The notes under the pieces were generated by a model. It made no database searches. It had not been told where the DNA came from and was given only the letters and a program-made list of their open reading frames with translations. A DNA stretch of 64,000 bases from a bacterium 1xD42-87 (GTDB taxonomy: Bacteria; Bacillota; Clostridia; Lachnospirales; Lachnospiraceae). Location: positions 33,581-97,580 of the forward strand of contig RAYM01000029.1 of NCBI GenBank assembly GCA_003611805.1. Reading direction: 5' to 3'. The position numbers and the translations under genes are program-made. This document shows positions 55,817 through 63,955 of the stretch, in pieces (position 1 is the stretch's first letter; every line of letters begins with the position of its first letter).

Positions 55817-57139
55817 ATGAAAACAGTCAGATTAACAAAAGATTCACAGCGGGATCTTCTTGACAGCTTATTAAAGAGAAGCCCCAACAATTATGGGCAG
55901 TATGAGTCCGTGGTGGCGGATATTATCGCGAATGTCCGTGAGAAAGGCGACGAAGCTGTATTTGACTATACAAGTCAGTTTGATAAATGGAACTGTAATG
56001 CAGACAATATCCGTGTGACGGATGCGGAGATTGAAAAAGCTTATGCGGAGGTGGATGCTGCCTTTGTGGCGGTGATGGAAAAATCGGCAGCCAATATCCG
56101 GGATTTCCACCAGAAACAGCTTCGTAACAGCTGGATTGACACCAGACCCGACGGTTCCATTCTGGGACAGCGCATTCTGCCCATCGCCGTTTCCGGGGTT
56201 TATGTGCCGGGCGGCAAGGCGGCTTACCCAAGCAGCGTTTTGATGAATGTCATTCCCGCCAAGGTAGCGGGCGTGGAGCGGATCGTTATGACGACTCCCG
56301 CGGGCGCGGACGGCAAGGTCAATCCCGGCACTCTGGTTGCCGCAAAGATTGCAGGTGTTGATGAAATTTATAAGGTGGGCGGCGCGCAGGCAATCGCCGC
56401 GATGGCTTTTGGCACGGAAAGCATTCCGAAAGTGGACAAGATCACGGGACCCGGCAATATTTTTGTGGCGCTGGCAAAGAAGGCATGTTTCGGCTATGTC
56501 AGCATTGACTCCATCGCGGGACCGAGTGAGATCCTTGTAATCGCGGATGAGACCGCAAATCCCCGCTATGTTGCTGCGGATCTGCTCTCACAGGCGGAGC
56601 ATGACGAACTGGCAAGCGCGATACTGATCACCACAGACGAAGGCGTGGCAAAAGAAGTGGAACAGCAGATCGACGGCTTTTTGCAGGAGCTGTCCCGGGC
56701 GGATATCATCAAAAAATCGCTGGACAATTACGGCTATATCCTTCTTGCGGACACCATGGACAGCGCAGTGGAGGCGGCGAACGCAATCGCTTCGGAACAT
56801 TTGGAAATCCTGACGAAAGACCCGTATCAGGTGATGACAAAGATCAAAAACGCGGGCGCGATTTTCCTTGGCGAATACTCTTCGGAACCTTTGGGAGACT
56901 ATTATGCGGGACCGAACCATATTTTGCCCACAAACGGCACGGCGCGGTTTTTCTCCCCCTTAAATGTAGACGATTTTACGAAAAAGACCAGTCTTATCTC
57001 TTATTCGCGGGAAGCTTTGGAACAGGCGCATAAGGATATTGAACTGTTTGCCGAGAAGGAAGGGCTTACCGCCCACGCTAACTCTGTCCGGGTGCGGTTT
57101 CAAAATGCAAAAAGTAATTCTAAAGACGTCCCGTCATAA
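55817..57139 (+). CDS. hisD: Histidinol dehydrogenase
   Basis: HisD oxidises histidinol to histidine in two NAD-dependent steps. The 440-residue zinc enzyme has VPGGKAAYPSSVLMN near residue 135, KITGPGNIFVALAKK near 215, DSIAGPSEILVIAD near 240, LLSQAEHDE near 258 and the C-terminal YAGPNHILPTNGTARF. The family usually ends near the HANSVRVRF segment; here about ten additional residues (AKSNSKDVPS) and the stop codon come from dispersed repeat copy D. ATG 55817 follows AAAGCAGGAGAAAGCGCAACAAT. Confidence 0.96.
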   Translation: MKTVRLTKDSQRDLLDSLLKRSPNNYGQYESVVADIIANVREKGDEAVFDYTSQFDKWNCNADNIRVTDAEIEKAYAEVDAAFVAVMEKSAANIRDFHQKQLRNSWIDTRPDGSILGQRILPIAVSGVYVPGGKAAYPSSVLMNVIPAKVAGVERIVMTTPAGADGKVNPGTLVAAKIAGVDEIYKVGGAQAIAAMAFGTESIPKVDKITGPGNIFVALAKKACFGYVSIDSIAGPSEILVIADETANPRYVAADLLSQAEHDELASAILITTDEGVAKEVEQQIDGFLQELSRADIIKKSLDNYGYILLADTMDSAVEAANAIASEHLEILTKDPYQVMTKIKNAGAIFLGEYSSEPLGDYYAGPNHILPTNGTARFFSPLNVDDFTKKTSLISYSREALEQAHKDIELFAEKEGLTAHANSVRVRFQNAKSNSKDVPS

Positions 57140-57235
57140 AACGCGACGCCAAGAATTACTTTTCGCATAAGAGAATGCCCCAAAACGGCATTCCCGGCAC
57201 TAATTTGAGTCACAACAGAACTGTGATATGGTGAT
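57106..57235 (+). repeat. Dispersed hairpin repeat, copy D (hisD-hisB spacer)
   Basis: Hairpin 1 is a 16-bp stem with one mismatch (57106-57121 with 57152-57167), enclosing CGTC/GACG. Hairpin 2 pairs GAATGCC (57172-57178) with GGCATTC (57187-57193). A third stem GTCACA/TGTGA at 57209-57226 matches copy B. Its left arm encodes the hisD C-terminus. Confidence 0.85.
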
Positions 57236-57276
57236 TCGCGTTAAAATAACAGGAAAAATGTCAGAGGGAGAGTGTC

Positions 57277-57867
57277 ATGCCAAGAACAGCGACTATAGAA
57301 CGGAATACAAAGGAAACGCAGATCAAGGCGTCCCTCATTTTGGACGGCGCGGGGAAAAGCGACGTGCACACCGGCATTGGTTTCTTCGACCATATGCTGG
57401 AGGGGTTTTCCAGACATGGATTCTTTGATTTGACTATACAGGTCAATGGCGATCTCCATGTGGACGGGCACCACACAGTGGAGGATGCGGGTATTGTACT
57501 CGGTACGGCAATCAAAGAGGCGTTGGGAGATAAGGCGGGCATCAGACGTTACGGCTCCTTTATCCTGCCGATGGATGAATCCCTCTGCCTGTGCGCGGTG
57601 GATCTGTGCGGCAGACCGTATTTTGTGTTCGACTGCGACTTCCAGACAGAGCGGGTGGGAGAGCTTGACACGGAGCTTGTGCGTGAGTTTTTCTATGCGG
57701 TCAGCTACAGCGCGGGCATGAACCTGCACCTTAAAATGCTGAGCGGCGGGAACGCCCACCACATGATCGAGGCGATGTTCAAAGCGTTCGGCAAGGCGTT
57801 AGACGAGGCGTGTTCCTATGACCCGAGGGTAAAGGGCGTACTCAGCACGAAAGGAAGTTTAGCTTAA
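57277..57867 (+). CDS. hisB: Imidazoleglycerol-phosphate dehydratase
   Basis: HisB dehydrates imidazoleglycerol phosphate to imidazole acetol phosphate. The 196-residue monofunctional enzyme has the metal-ligand repeats GIGFFDHMLEGFSRHGFFD and HVDGHHTVEDAGIVLG in the first half and GGNAHHMIEAMFKAFGKAL in the second, matching the two-fold symmetric fold. There is no fused histidinol phosphatase. ATG 57277 follows AGAGGGAGAGTGTC. hisA, hisF and hisH, whose steps precede it, are not in the window. Confidence 0.97.
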   Translation: MPRTATIERNTKETQIKASLILDGAGKSDVHTGIGFFDHMLEGFSRHGFFDLTIQVNGDLHVDGHHTVEDAGIVLGTAIKEALGDKAGIRRYGSFILPMDESLCLCAVDLCGRPYFVFDCDFQTERVGELDTELVREFFYAVSYSAGMNLHLKMLSGGNAHHMIEAMFKAFGKALDEACSYDPRVKGVLSTKGSLA

Positions 57868-57899
57868 TTTTCACAAAACGAGAAAGGGTAACATGCAGT

Positions 57900-59183
57900 A
57901 TGGCTTACAAAAAATTTATCCCCTGTATTTATTTATATAAAGGAGACGCGGTCAAGGGTTTTTCAGACAGCACGATCATCGACACAAACCCTGTGGCTCT
58001 GGCAAAATTCTACAGCGATAACAACGCTGACGAGCTGATCGTATACGACATGTCCGAGGGTGACGCCGCCCACGAGGAGGCGCTGGATATCATCAAATCC
58101 ATCTGCAGTGAGGCGGAAATTCCCGTGATCGGCGCGGGAAACGTGAAGCGTTCCGAAGATATCAAGAAACTGCTCTATGCGGGCTGTAAGAAGGCGGCGC
58201 TCAACTATTCCAAACCGGGCAACATTGAAATCACTGCCGAGGTATCGAAACGGTTCGGGAAAGAAAAAATCGTGGCGTGCGTGACGGAGGCTGACAGCAT
58301 CACGAGAAACGAAACCCTCATTGACGAGTATATCAGCGAGATCATTCTTGTGAAGGAAACCTGTCTGAAAGAGTCCATCTCGATCTCCCGTTTCCCCATG
58401 ATCGCGTCGGTGCCGGAAGTTTCCTTGGATAAGATTTTGGAGCTTTTGTCAAACGACAATATCTGTGGCATTTCGGGCTATGCCATCAACGAGAACGCCA
58501 AGGAACTGCTGGCTGTCAAGGCGCTGTGCCAGAATAATGATATCACCGTAAATACCTTTGATCCGGCGATTCCATGGGAAGAGTTTAAGTTGAACAGCGA
58601 CGGGCATGTGACTGTGGTCGTGCAGGATTATAAGACCGACGAAGTGCTGATGGTGGCATATATGAACGAGGAAGCGTACAATATGACGCTGAAAACAGGT
58701 AAAATGACTTACTACAGCAGAAGCCGGGATGAACTTTGGGTGAAAGGCGAGACAAGCGGACATTTCCAGTATGTGAAATCCCTCACGGCGGACTGCGACA
58801 AGGATACCATCCTCGCCAAGGTTTCCCAGATCGGCGCGGCGTGCCATACTGGTTCCCGTTCCTGCTTCTTCAATGAAATTATGGCGAAGGAATACGAGGA
58901 GACGAACCCCCTCAAGGTGTTTGAGCAGGTGTTCGACGTGATCAAGGACAGAAAAATCCATCCCAAGGAAGGCTCCTACACAAACTATCTCTTCGACAAG
59001 GGCGTTGACAAGATCCTGAAGAAGCTGGGGGAGGAGGCGACGGAGATCGTCATTGCCGCCAAAAATCCCAACGCCAACGAGATTAAGTACGAAATTTCGG
59101 ACTTTTTGTATCATATGATGGTGCTGATGGCAGAGAAGAATATCACCTGGGAGGAGATTACCACGGAGCTGGCACAGAGGTAG
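57900..59183 (+). CDS. hisIE: Fusion of a HisF-like barrel with HisI and HisE
   Basis: A 427-residue three-part protein. Residues about 1-215 align with HisF (PCIYLYKGDAVKG, DNNADELIVYDMSEGD, IPVIGAGNV, RFPMIASVPE), but HisF catalytic Asp11 is Tyr11 and the glycine-rich phosphate loop is altered, so it is probably inactive. Residues about 222-320 are phosphoribosyl-AMP cyclohydrolase (VLMVAYMNEEAYNMTL, TADCDKDTILAKVSQ, ACHTGSRSCFF). The last 90 are phosphoribosyl-ATP pyrophosphatase (YTNYLFDKGVDKILKKLGEEATE). It catalyses steps 2 and 3 of histidine synthesis. ATG or upstream start at 57900 follows AAAGGGTAACATGCAGT. Confidence 0.92.
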   Translation: MAYKKFIPCIYLYKGDAVKGFSDSTIIDTNPVALAKFYSDNNADELIVYDMSEGDAAHEEALDIIKSICSEAEIPVIGAGNVKRSEDIKKLLYAGCKKAALNYSKPGNIEITAEVSKRFGKEKIVACVTEADSITRNETLIDEYISEIILVKETCLKESISISRFPMIASVPEVSLDKILELLSNDNICGISGYAINENAKELLAVKALCQNNDITVNTFDPAIPWEEFKLNSDGHVTVVVQDYKTDEVLMVAYMNEEAYNMTLKTGKMTYYSRSRDELWVKGETSGHFQYVKSLTADCDKDTILAKVSQIGAACHTGSRSCFFNEIMAKEYEETNPLKVFEQVFDVIKDRKIHPKEGSYTNYLFDKGVDKILKKLGEEATEIVIAAKNPNANEIKYEISDFLYHMMVLMAEKNITWEEITTELAQR

Positions 59184-59254
59184 CCTCATAGTTTATGTCA
59201 AAGATGGCGGCAGATGTTTTGTGGAAACCATATCAGAATGCAGGAGGAGTCATT

Positions 59255-59463
59255 GTGGGAAAACTAAGCAGAGATGAAGTGACAGAGCGTGTTGAAAAGA
59301 TAAGTCAGGGTATGGGAAGTGACAAGGAGGTCAATGTCTGGATTGAGGAGATCGCAGAAAGCGTCCCAACCGTCAGGTAATAGAGACAATTATGGCGGGA
59401 AACGGTGTCAGCGCAGCGGAGATCGTTGACAGATTATATAAGGCTGATGTGATCTGCCTGTGA
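59255..59463 (+). pseudogene. Frameshifted small helical protein gene
   Basis: A GTG at 59255 with CAGGAGGAG upstream opens a frame (MGKLSRDEVTERVEKISQG) that stops at 59380 after VPTVR. Moving one base back at about 59365 restores a continuous reading PNRQVIETIMAGNGVSAAEI, then VDRLYKADVICL, to the TGA at 59463. The combined pattern (GSDKEVNVWIEEIAESVPNRQV then SAAEIVDRLYKADVI) looks like a small domain I recall from immunity-like or helical Bacillota proteins. So the gene appears broken by a single-base change, or there is a sequence error. Confidence 0.6.
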
Positions 59464-59482
59464 TGTCTTTTGAAGACAATAG

Positions 59483-59515
59483 GAACGCGGCTTTTTGGAG
59501 GCGCGTTCTTTTTTT
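59483..59515 (+). terminator. Terminator at the end of the his region
   Basis: GAACGCG (59483-59489) pairs with CGCGTTC (59502-59508), followed by a run of seven T. It lies 20 bp after the broken gene. Confidence 0.85.
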
Positions 59516-59611
59516 GCGTAATTTAGCATAAAATGTAGGGACAAAACGGAATATTTTCAGTGATGCGCAACACACCCTAAGTGATGTGCAGAACGAAGAA
59601 AGGACTCATAA

Positions 59612-60022
59612 ATGACGGAAAAGAAAGTGACGCCGGAAAAACGGATGGAGCTGGCAAGACATATCAGGGAGGAAAATCTGGGAAACCGGCTGAAACTCAG
59701 ACAACGGGAACATATTCTTTACGGGAAGGAAAGCCCCCTGCCCCTTTATGATAAGGGTATGCTTGCCGAATCCGAAGGCTTTCCCGGCTACGGAAACGTG
59801 GAAAACGAGGGGATTCCGGGCACCGCCACAGGCGGTTTCAAATATCGGATGGTGCTCTCTATCCTTCTGTTTGTAGGATTTCTGCTCTGCGACACGAGGG
59901 ACAGCAAGATCCTGTCGTACAGTACGGGGGACGTCTACGACATGATCGTGGCGGACAGCTTTCATCTGTACGACGGCGGTGAGAATGCCGTGATGGAGGA
60001 GCTTGCAGATTTATTCCAGTAA
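59612..60022 (+). CDS. Uncharacterised single-TM protein
   Basis: A 136-residue protein with no known domain. A charged N-terminal part (MTEKKVTPEKRMELARHIRE, then RLKLRQREHILYG) precedes a hydrophobic segment about residues 78-94 (YRMVLSILLFVGFLLCD) and an acidic C-terminal part with IVADSFHLYDGGENAVMEELADLF. The TM in the middle suggests a bitopic protein. ATG 59612 has AAGAAAGGACTCATAA before it. It appears monocistronic. Confidence 0.65.
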   Translation: MTEKKVTPEKRMELARHIREENLGNRLKLRQREHILYGKESPLPLYDKGMLAESEGFPGYGNVENEGIPGTATGGFKYRMVLSILLFVGFLLCDTRDSKILSYSTGDVYDMIVADSFHLYDGGENAVMEELADLFQ

Positions 60023-60279
60023 GAAATCGAATTTCCTATTATGTTTAAAAGGATTAACCACAAATTGTGGATAAAGACATTATTCAAAAATATTTTTCCA
60101 TTGCGGGCGGTTCCCTGATCCTATAAAGTAAAAATACATAAAACGGATAGCGAAGTTTTGACAAAATATAATGGCATTGCATGTGCATTTGTGGTAGTAT
60201 AAGGACGTTAACCATTCACCGGACAAAGTCTGCAAAACGCGATGATAACAGCAAACGAAAGCGGAAGGAGAACATACAG

Positions 60280-60969
60280 ATGCGCATTTATAAAATTCCA
60301 TTGAAATACAAACCGGGCGAATTTCTCTTTCACGAAATCGACACTGACGAGGGCGACTGCCTGACACTTGACTACGACAGCGAATATCAGCTCCTCACAT
60401 ACAACGTGCCGCTGTACGGCGGTGAGGCAAGGCTGTACACCGTTCCCCGGGAGCTGATGCCCGAAGCGCTCACGGTGGTGTACGACGGGAACGGAGATAT
60501 TGAAAAGGTTATGCTTTCCGGCACACGGCTGCTATACATTTATTTCAAGAATGTGATGGCGCCCGAGAGGGTTATTCTGAAATTTGTCAAGGCGGAGGCG
60601 GACCGGGTTTCCGATGCGATCATTAAACGGAAACAGACGTTTGCGCGGATTTTTGTCGAGAAGTTTTATGACGGGGAGGCAGTCGATATCGCCGCCAAAA
60701 CGGCAACGGCTGGGGAAGTGCAGGCAGTTATTGACAAATATGACGGCGATGTCACAGTGGCGGACAACAGCGGTGATTTTCCCATAGAAAACAGGTTGGC
60801 TCTTGAGAGTGAAGTGCTCGGCGTCATGCTGATGTGCGCCGGCGGTCTCCTAAGAAACAGGCTGTTTGAAAAGGCGACGGAAACTTTCGCGGAGCGGGTA
60901 AAAAGCCGCGTCCTAAAAAAAATAGAAACCACCGAAGATTTTCAATTTATAGTGGAAGAATACGATTAG
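60280..60969 (+). CDS. Uncharacterised soluble protein
   Basis: A 229-residue cytoplasmic protein I do not recognise. The first part (about 1-115) is strand-rich (MRIYKIPLKYKPGEFLFHEI, YQLLTYNVPLYGGEARLYTV); the rest is helical and ends KIETTEDFQFIVEEYD. There is no signal peptide or membrane segment. ATG 60280 follows GCGGAAGGAGAACATACAG, an excellent ribosome binding site; a start at 60181 would add an improbable basic leader. It lies between a single-TM protein and the radical SAM gene. Confidence 0.7.
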   Translation: MRIYKIPLKYKPGEFLFHEIDTDEGDCLTLDYDSEYQLLTYNVPLYGGEARLYTVPRELMPEALTVVYDGNGDIEKVMLSGTRLLYIYFKNVMAPERVILKFVKAEADRVSDAIIKRKQTFARIFVEKFYDGEAVDIAAKTATAGEVQAVIDKYDGDVTVADNSGDFPIENRLALESEVLGVMLMCAGGLLRNRLFEKATETFAERVKSRVLKKIETTEDFQFIVEEYD

Positions 60970-61012
60970 ATTCGTCTGATATACTTACTACAAAAAGGCA
61001 AGGTACATTTTT

Positions 61013-62878
61013 ATGAGAAAATTAGCGCTGCGCGACGATATATTGATGCAGGTGGAAAAACCCGCCCGCTATATCGGAAACGAATACAATTCAGTCATAA
61101 AGGACAGGGAAAAAATCGCCCTGCGTTTTGCCATGTGCTTTCCCGACGTCTATGAGATCGGCATGTCACATCTGGGCATCCAGATTCTTTACGGCATGTT
61201 CAACGACTGGGAGGATGTCTGGTGCGAGCGCGTCTATTCCCCTTGGGCGGATCTGGATCAGATCATGCGAAAGGAATCCATCCCCCTGTTTTGTCTGGAG
61301 TCTCAGGATCCCGTAAAGAATATGGATTTTCTCGGCATCACCATCCAGTATGAGATGTGTTATACCAATATTTTGCAGGTGCTGGAGCTTTCCGGGATTT
61401 CACTTCTGTCGGCGGATCGCGGGGAGGACATGCCTCTTGTGATCGGCGGCGGTCCCTGCGTCTATAACCCGGAACCGATCGCTGATTTCTTTGACCTGTT
61501 TTATATCGGAGAGGGGGAAACCCAGTACCGCCCGCTGTTTGACTGGTATCTGGAAAACAAAAAAAACGGCGGCACGAGAGAGGAGTTCCTGCACGGTGCG
61601 GCGAAAATTCCCGGTATTTATGTGCCGCAGTTTTATGAGGAACTGTACAATGCGGACGGAACGATCGCGGGGCGGCGGAAAAAATATGAGGATATTCCCG
61701 ACGTGATCGTGAAAGAGATCGCAGCGGACGTGACGGATGCCTATTACCCGTTAAAACCCGTGGTGCCCTTTATCAAGGTGACGCAGGACCGGGTCGTTCT
61801 GGAAATCCAGCGCGGCTGTATCAGAGGCTGCCGTTTCTGTCAGGCAGGTCAGATTTACCGTCCCGTGCGGGAGCGGGACGTGGACAGGCTGAAGTCGTAT
61901 GCCGTGGAAATGTTAAAAAACACGGGGCATGAAGAAGTCTCCCTAAGCTCCTTAAGTTCCAGCGATTATACAAAGCTCAATGAGCTTCTGGACTTCCTGA
62001 TCGAGGAGTGCGGACAAAAACACGTCAATATTTCCCTGCCCTCCCTGCGCATCGACGCCTTTTCCCTTGACGTGATGAGCAAGGTACAGGACGTGAAAAA
62101 GAGCAGTCTGACCTTTGCGCCGGAGGCGGGCAGCCAGCGGCTGCGGGATGTCATCAACAAAGGTCTGACGGAGGAGGACATCCTGAACGGCGCCACATTG
62201 GCATTTGAGGGCGGCTGGACGCGGGTGAAGCTGTATTTTATGCTAGGGCTCCCCACGGAGACAGAGGAAGATATTCTCGGGATCGGCGACCTCTCCAACA
62301 AGATCGCGGCAGCCTTCTTTGAGGCAGTACCGAAGGACAGGCGTGTAAACGGCAAAGTGCAGATTGTCACCAGCACTTCCTTCTTTATCCCCAAGCCTTT
62401 CACGCCGTTCCAGTGGGCGCCCATGTGCACCAAGGAAGAATTTCTCGACAAGGCACACCTGACGAAGAAAGGCATTATGAGCCAGTTAAACCAGAAGAGC
62501 ATCAAATACAACTGGCACGAGGCGGATGTGAGCGTCTTGGAGGGCGTCTTTGCCAGAGGAGACCGCCGTGTGGCTAAAGCGATACGGAAAGCCTATGAAA
62601 AGGGCTGTATGTTTGATTCCTGGAGCGAGTATTTCCACAACGGCCTGTGGCTTGAAAGTTTCGAGGAGTGCGGCTTGGATATCGGTTTTTACACGACAAG
62701 GAAGCGGGCGGACGACGAGATCTTCCCGTGGGATTTCATCGACTGCGGCGTGACAAGGGAATTTCTGCTGCGCGAGTGGAAAAAGGCGCAGAATCAGGAA
62801 GTTTCCACCAACTGTAAGGTTCAGTGCCAGGGCTGCGGGGCGAACCGGTTCGGGGTGGGGGTGTGCCCAACACACTAG
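61013..62878 (+). CDS. TIGR03960-type B12-binding-like radical SAM protein
   Basis: A 621-residue radical SAM protein of the group usually encoded beside a DUF2344 protein. The N-terminal region (about 1-240) has PARYIGNEYNSVIKD, CFPDVYEIGMSHLGIQILY and IGGGPCVYNPEPIADF; the radical SAM core starts EIQRGCIRGCRFCQAG (CxxxCxxC near residue 268) and includes SLSSSDYTKLNELLDFL. The C-terminus ends CQGCGANRFGVGVCPTH with extra cysteines. Function is unknown, possibly RNA modification. ATG 61013 has a weak AAGGTACATTTTT site. The expected DUF2344 partner is not downstream. Confidence 0.92.
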   Translation: MRKLALRDDILMQVEKPARYIGNEYNSVIKDREKIALRFAMCFPDVYEIGMSHLGIQILYGMFNDWEDVWCERVYSPWADLDQIMRKESIPLFCLESQDPVKNMDFLGITIQYEMCYTNILQVLELSGISLLSADRGEDMPLVIGGGPCVYNPEPIADFFDLFYIGEGETQYRPLFDWYLENKKNGGTREEFLHGAAKIPGIYVPQFYEELYNADGTIAGRRKKYEDIPDVIVKEIAADVTDAYYPLKPVVPFIKVTQDRVVLEIQRGCIRGCRFCQAGQIYRPVRERDVDRLKSYAVEMLKNTGHEEVSLSSLSSSDYTKLNELLDFLIEECGQKHVNISLPSLRIDAFSLDVMSKVQDVKKSSLTFAPEAGSQRLRDVINKGLTEEDILNGATLAFEGGWTRVKLYFMLGLPTETEEDILGIGDLSNKIAAAFFEAVPKDRRVNGKVQIVTSTSFFIPKPFTPFQWAPMCTKEEFLDKAHLTKKGIMSQLNQKSIKYNWHEADVSVLEGVFARGDRRVAKAIRKAYEKGCMFDSWSEYFHNGLWLESFEECGLDIGFYTTRKRADDEIFPWDFIDCGVTREFLLREWKKAQNQEVSTNCKVQCQGCGANRFGVGVCPTH

Positions 62879-62912
62879 GAATAAGGAATACTATTCATTT
62901 GAACAAGCTTTA

Positions 62913-62940
62913 TTGTAAAATAGTAAATATTTGTTATAAT
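62913..62940 (+). promoter_or_regulatory. Promoter at the left edge of the AT-rich islet
   Basis: TTGTAA (62913-62918) and TATAAT (62935-62940) are 16 bp apart; TGT precedes the -10 as an extended element. It lies 42 bp before the ATG at 62982. Confidence 0.7.
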
Positions 62941-62981
62941 GAATGTGTGGAAATAAGCAACAAGATAGGGAAAGATACCAT

Positions 62982-63572
62982 ATGGACAGATTAAATCAGT
63001 CAAAAAGACGAGACAAAAAAATATACATTACTGATATTGCAATAGATAAGGTTCCTTATATCAAATATGATGGGTTTACAGATGAACGTAATCAAATCAT
63101 GCAGGAATTGGCAAAAGACGTACTTGTGCTTTCAAAAGAAAAAAACAATAGTAATGAGGTTGCTATTACATGTAATCTTGATGCACAAAATCCACTTAGT
63201 TGTTTTGGTATCTCATTTGGTACAGAGCATGAAGTGGATATACTTGCAGATACACTTTCCAATCATATTATTGTATCCACAAGTTCTGCAGCAGTGGTAG
63301 TACTTCATAATCATCCGACAACTCAAACCTTTTCTTTGCAGGATATTCATTTTTTTATTTTACATCCAATGATTGAAGTAATTGTTGTGGTATCAAATCA
63401 AGGAACGATTCATTACCTAAAACGGGATACGAATTATGATTATAAAAAAGCGTTCCAGCTATTTCGTGAATGTATAGAAGGACTTGAAAAAATGTCTCCA
63501 GTGTTAGAAATGTATATGGCCTCTCTGACGTTTTTGACAAAGTGTAGTGAAGTTGGTTTGTTTTATAGATAA
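62982..63572 (+). CDS. JAMM/RadC-like putative metalloprotease in AT-rich islet
   Basis: A 196-residue protein with the motif VVLHNHPTTQTFSLQDIHFF (near residue 120), close to the JAMM/MPN+ signature H-x-H-x7-S-x2-D but with one residue fewer between the second His and Ser. It resembles JAB-type isopeptidase-like domains of mobile elements and phages. ATG 62982 has a weak AGGGAAAG site upstream. Base composition is clearly more AT-rich than the rest of the window. Substrate is unknown. It leads a short operon of tiny genes. Confidence 0.65.
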   Translation: MDRLNQSKRRDKKIYITDIAIDKVPYIKYDGFTDERNQIMQELAKDVLVLSKEKNNSNEVAITCNLDAQNPLSCFGISFGTEHEVDILADTLSNHIIVSTSSAAVVVLHNHPTTQTFSLQDIHFFILHPMIEVIVVVSNQGTIHYLKRDTNYDYKKAFQLFRECIEGLEKMSPVLEMYMASLTFLTKCSEVGLFYR

Positions 63573-63588
63573 TTTGGAGGTGAAGAGT

Positions 63589-63768
63589 ATGAATAAAAAT
63601 GCTTTGAATGATATTACTTATAATTTTGAACCGTTGGAGTTGTGCGTACCAGATCCTAACTACAAGGTAGACGAAACAGAATTACAAAAAAGTATACAGA
63701 AGAGTTTGGAGTTCATTTCATTTATCGATGATTATAAAAAGAAAAGGAATGTAAATGAGCCACTATAA
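63589..63768 (+). CDS. 59-residue small protein in AT-rich islet
   Basis: ATG 63589 follows the strong ribosome binding site TTGGAGGTGAAGAGT, 16 bp after the JAMM-like gene. The acidic product MNKNALNDITYNFEPLELCV, then a charged amphipathic helix (TELQKSIQKSLEFISFIDDY) and a KKKRN end, has no recognised family. Tight linkage suggests that it acts with the JAMM-like protein, for example as a partner or regulator. Confidence 0.65.
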   Translation: MNKNALNDITYNFEPLELCVPDPNYKVDETELQKSIQKSLEFISFIDDYKKKRNVNEPL

Positions 63769-63832
63769 GTAAAAACTTCTACAAACGAGTTTGTTTTAGT
63801 GGTGTCTATAAAATTGTGAAAGGATGATTATA

Positions 63833-63955
63833 ATGGGAAAAAATAATACCAATAAATTTGTGGATATTGTATTACCAACCGAAGCAGCTGACAGTTATTA
63901 CATGAATAAAAACAAGCATTATATACTCAAACTTCCCACACCCCAAACCAGCTGA
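63833..63955 (+). CDS. 40-residue ORF at the window end, possibly truncated
   Basis: ATG 63833 follows AAAGGATGATTATA. The frame reads MGKNNTNKFVDIVLPTEAAD, then SYYMNKNKHYILKLPTPQTS and stops at 63955. The last codons have a different feel from the AT-rich start, so the gene may be cut by an insertion or recombination near 63935. No family is recognised. The window ends 45 bp later. Confidence 0.4.
   Translation: MGKNNTNKFVDIVLPTEAADSYYMNKNKHYILKLPTPQTS

Noticed and set aside
59355..59380. Programmed -1 frameshift site
   Set aside because: No X-XXY-YYZ slippery heptamer or obvious stimulatory structure around 59365; a broken gene or sequencing error is the simpler reading.
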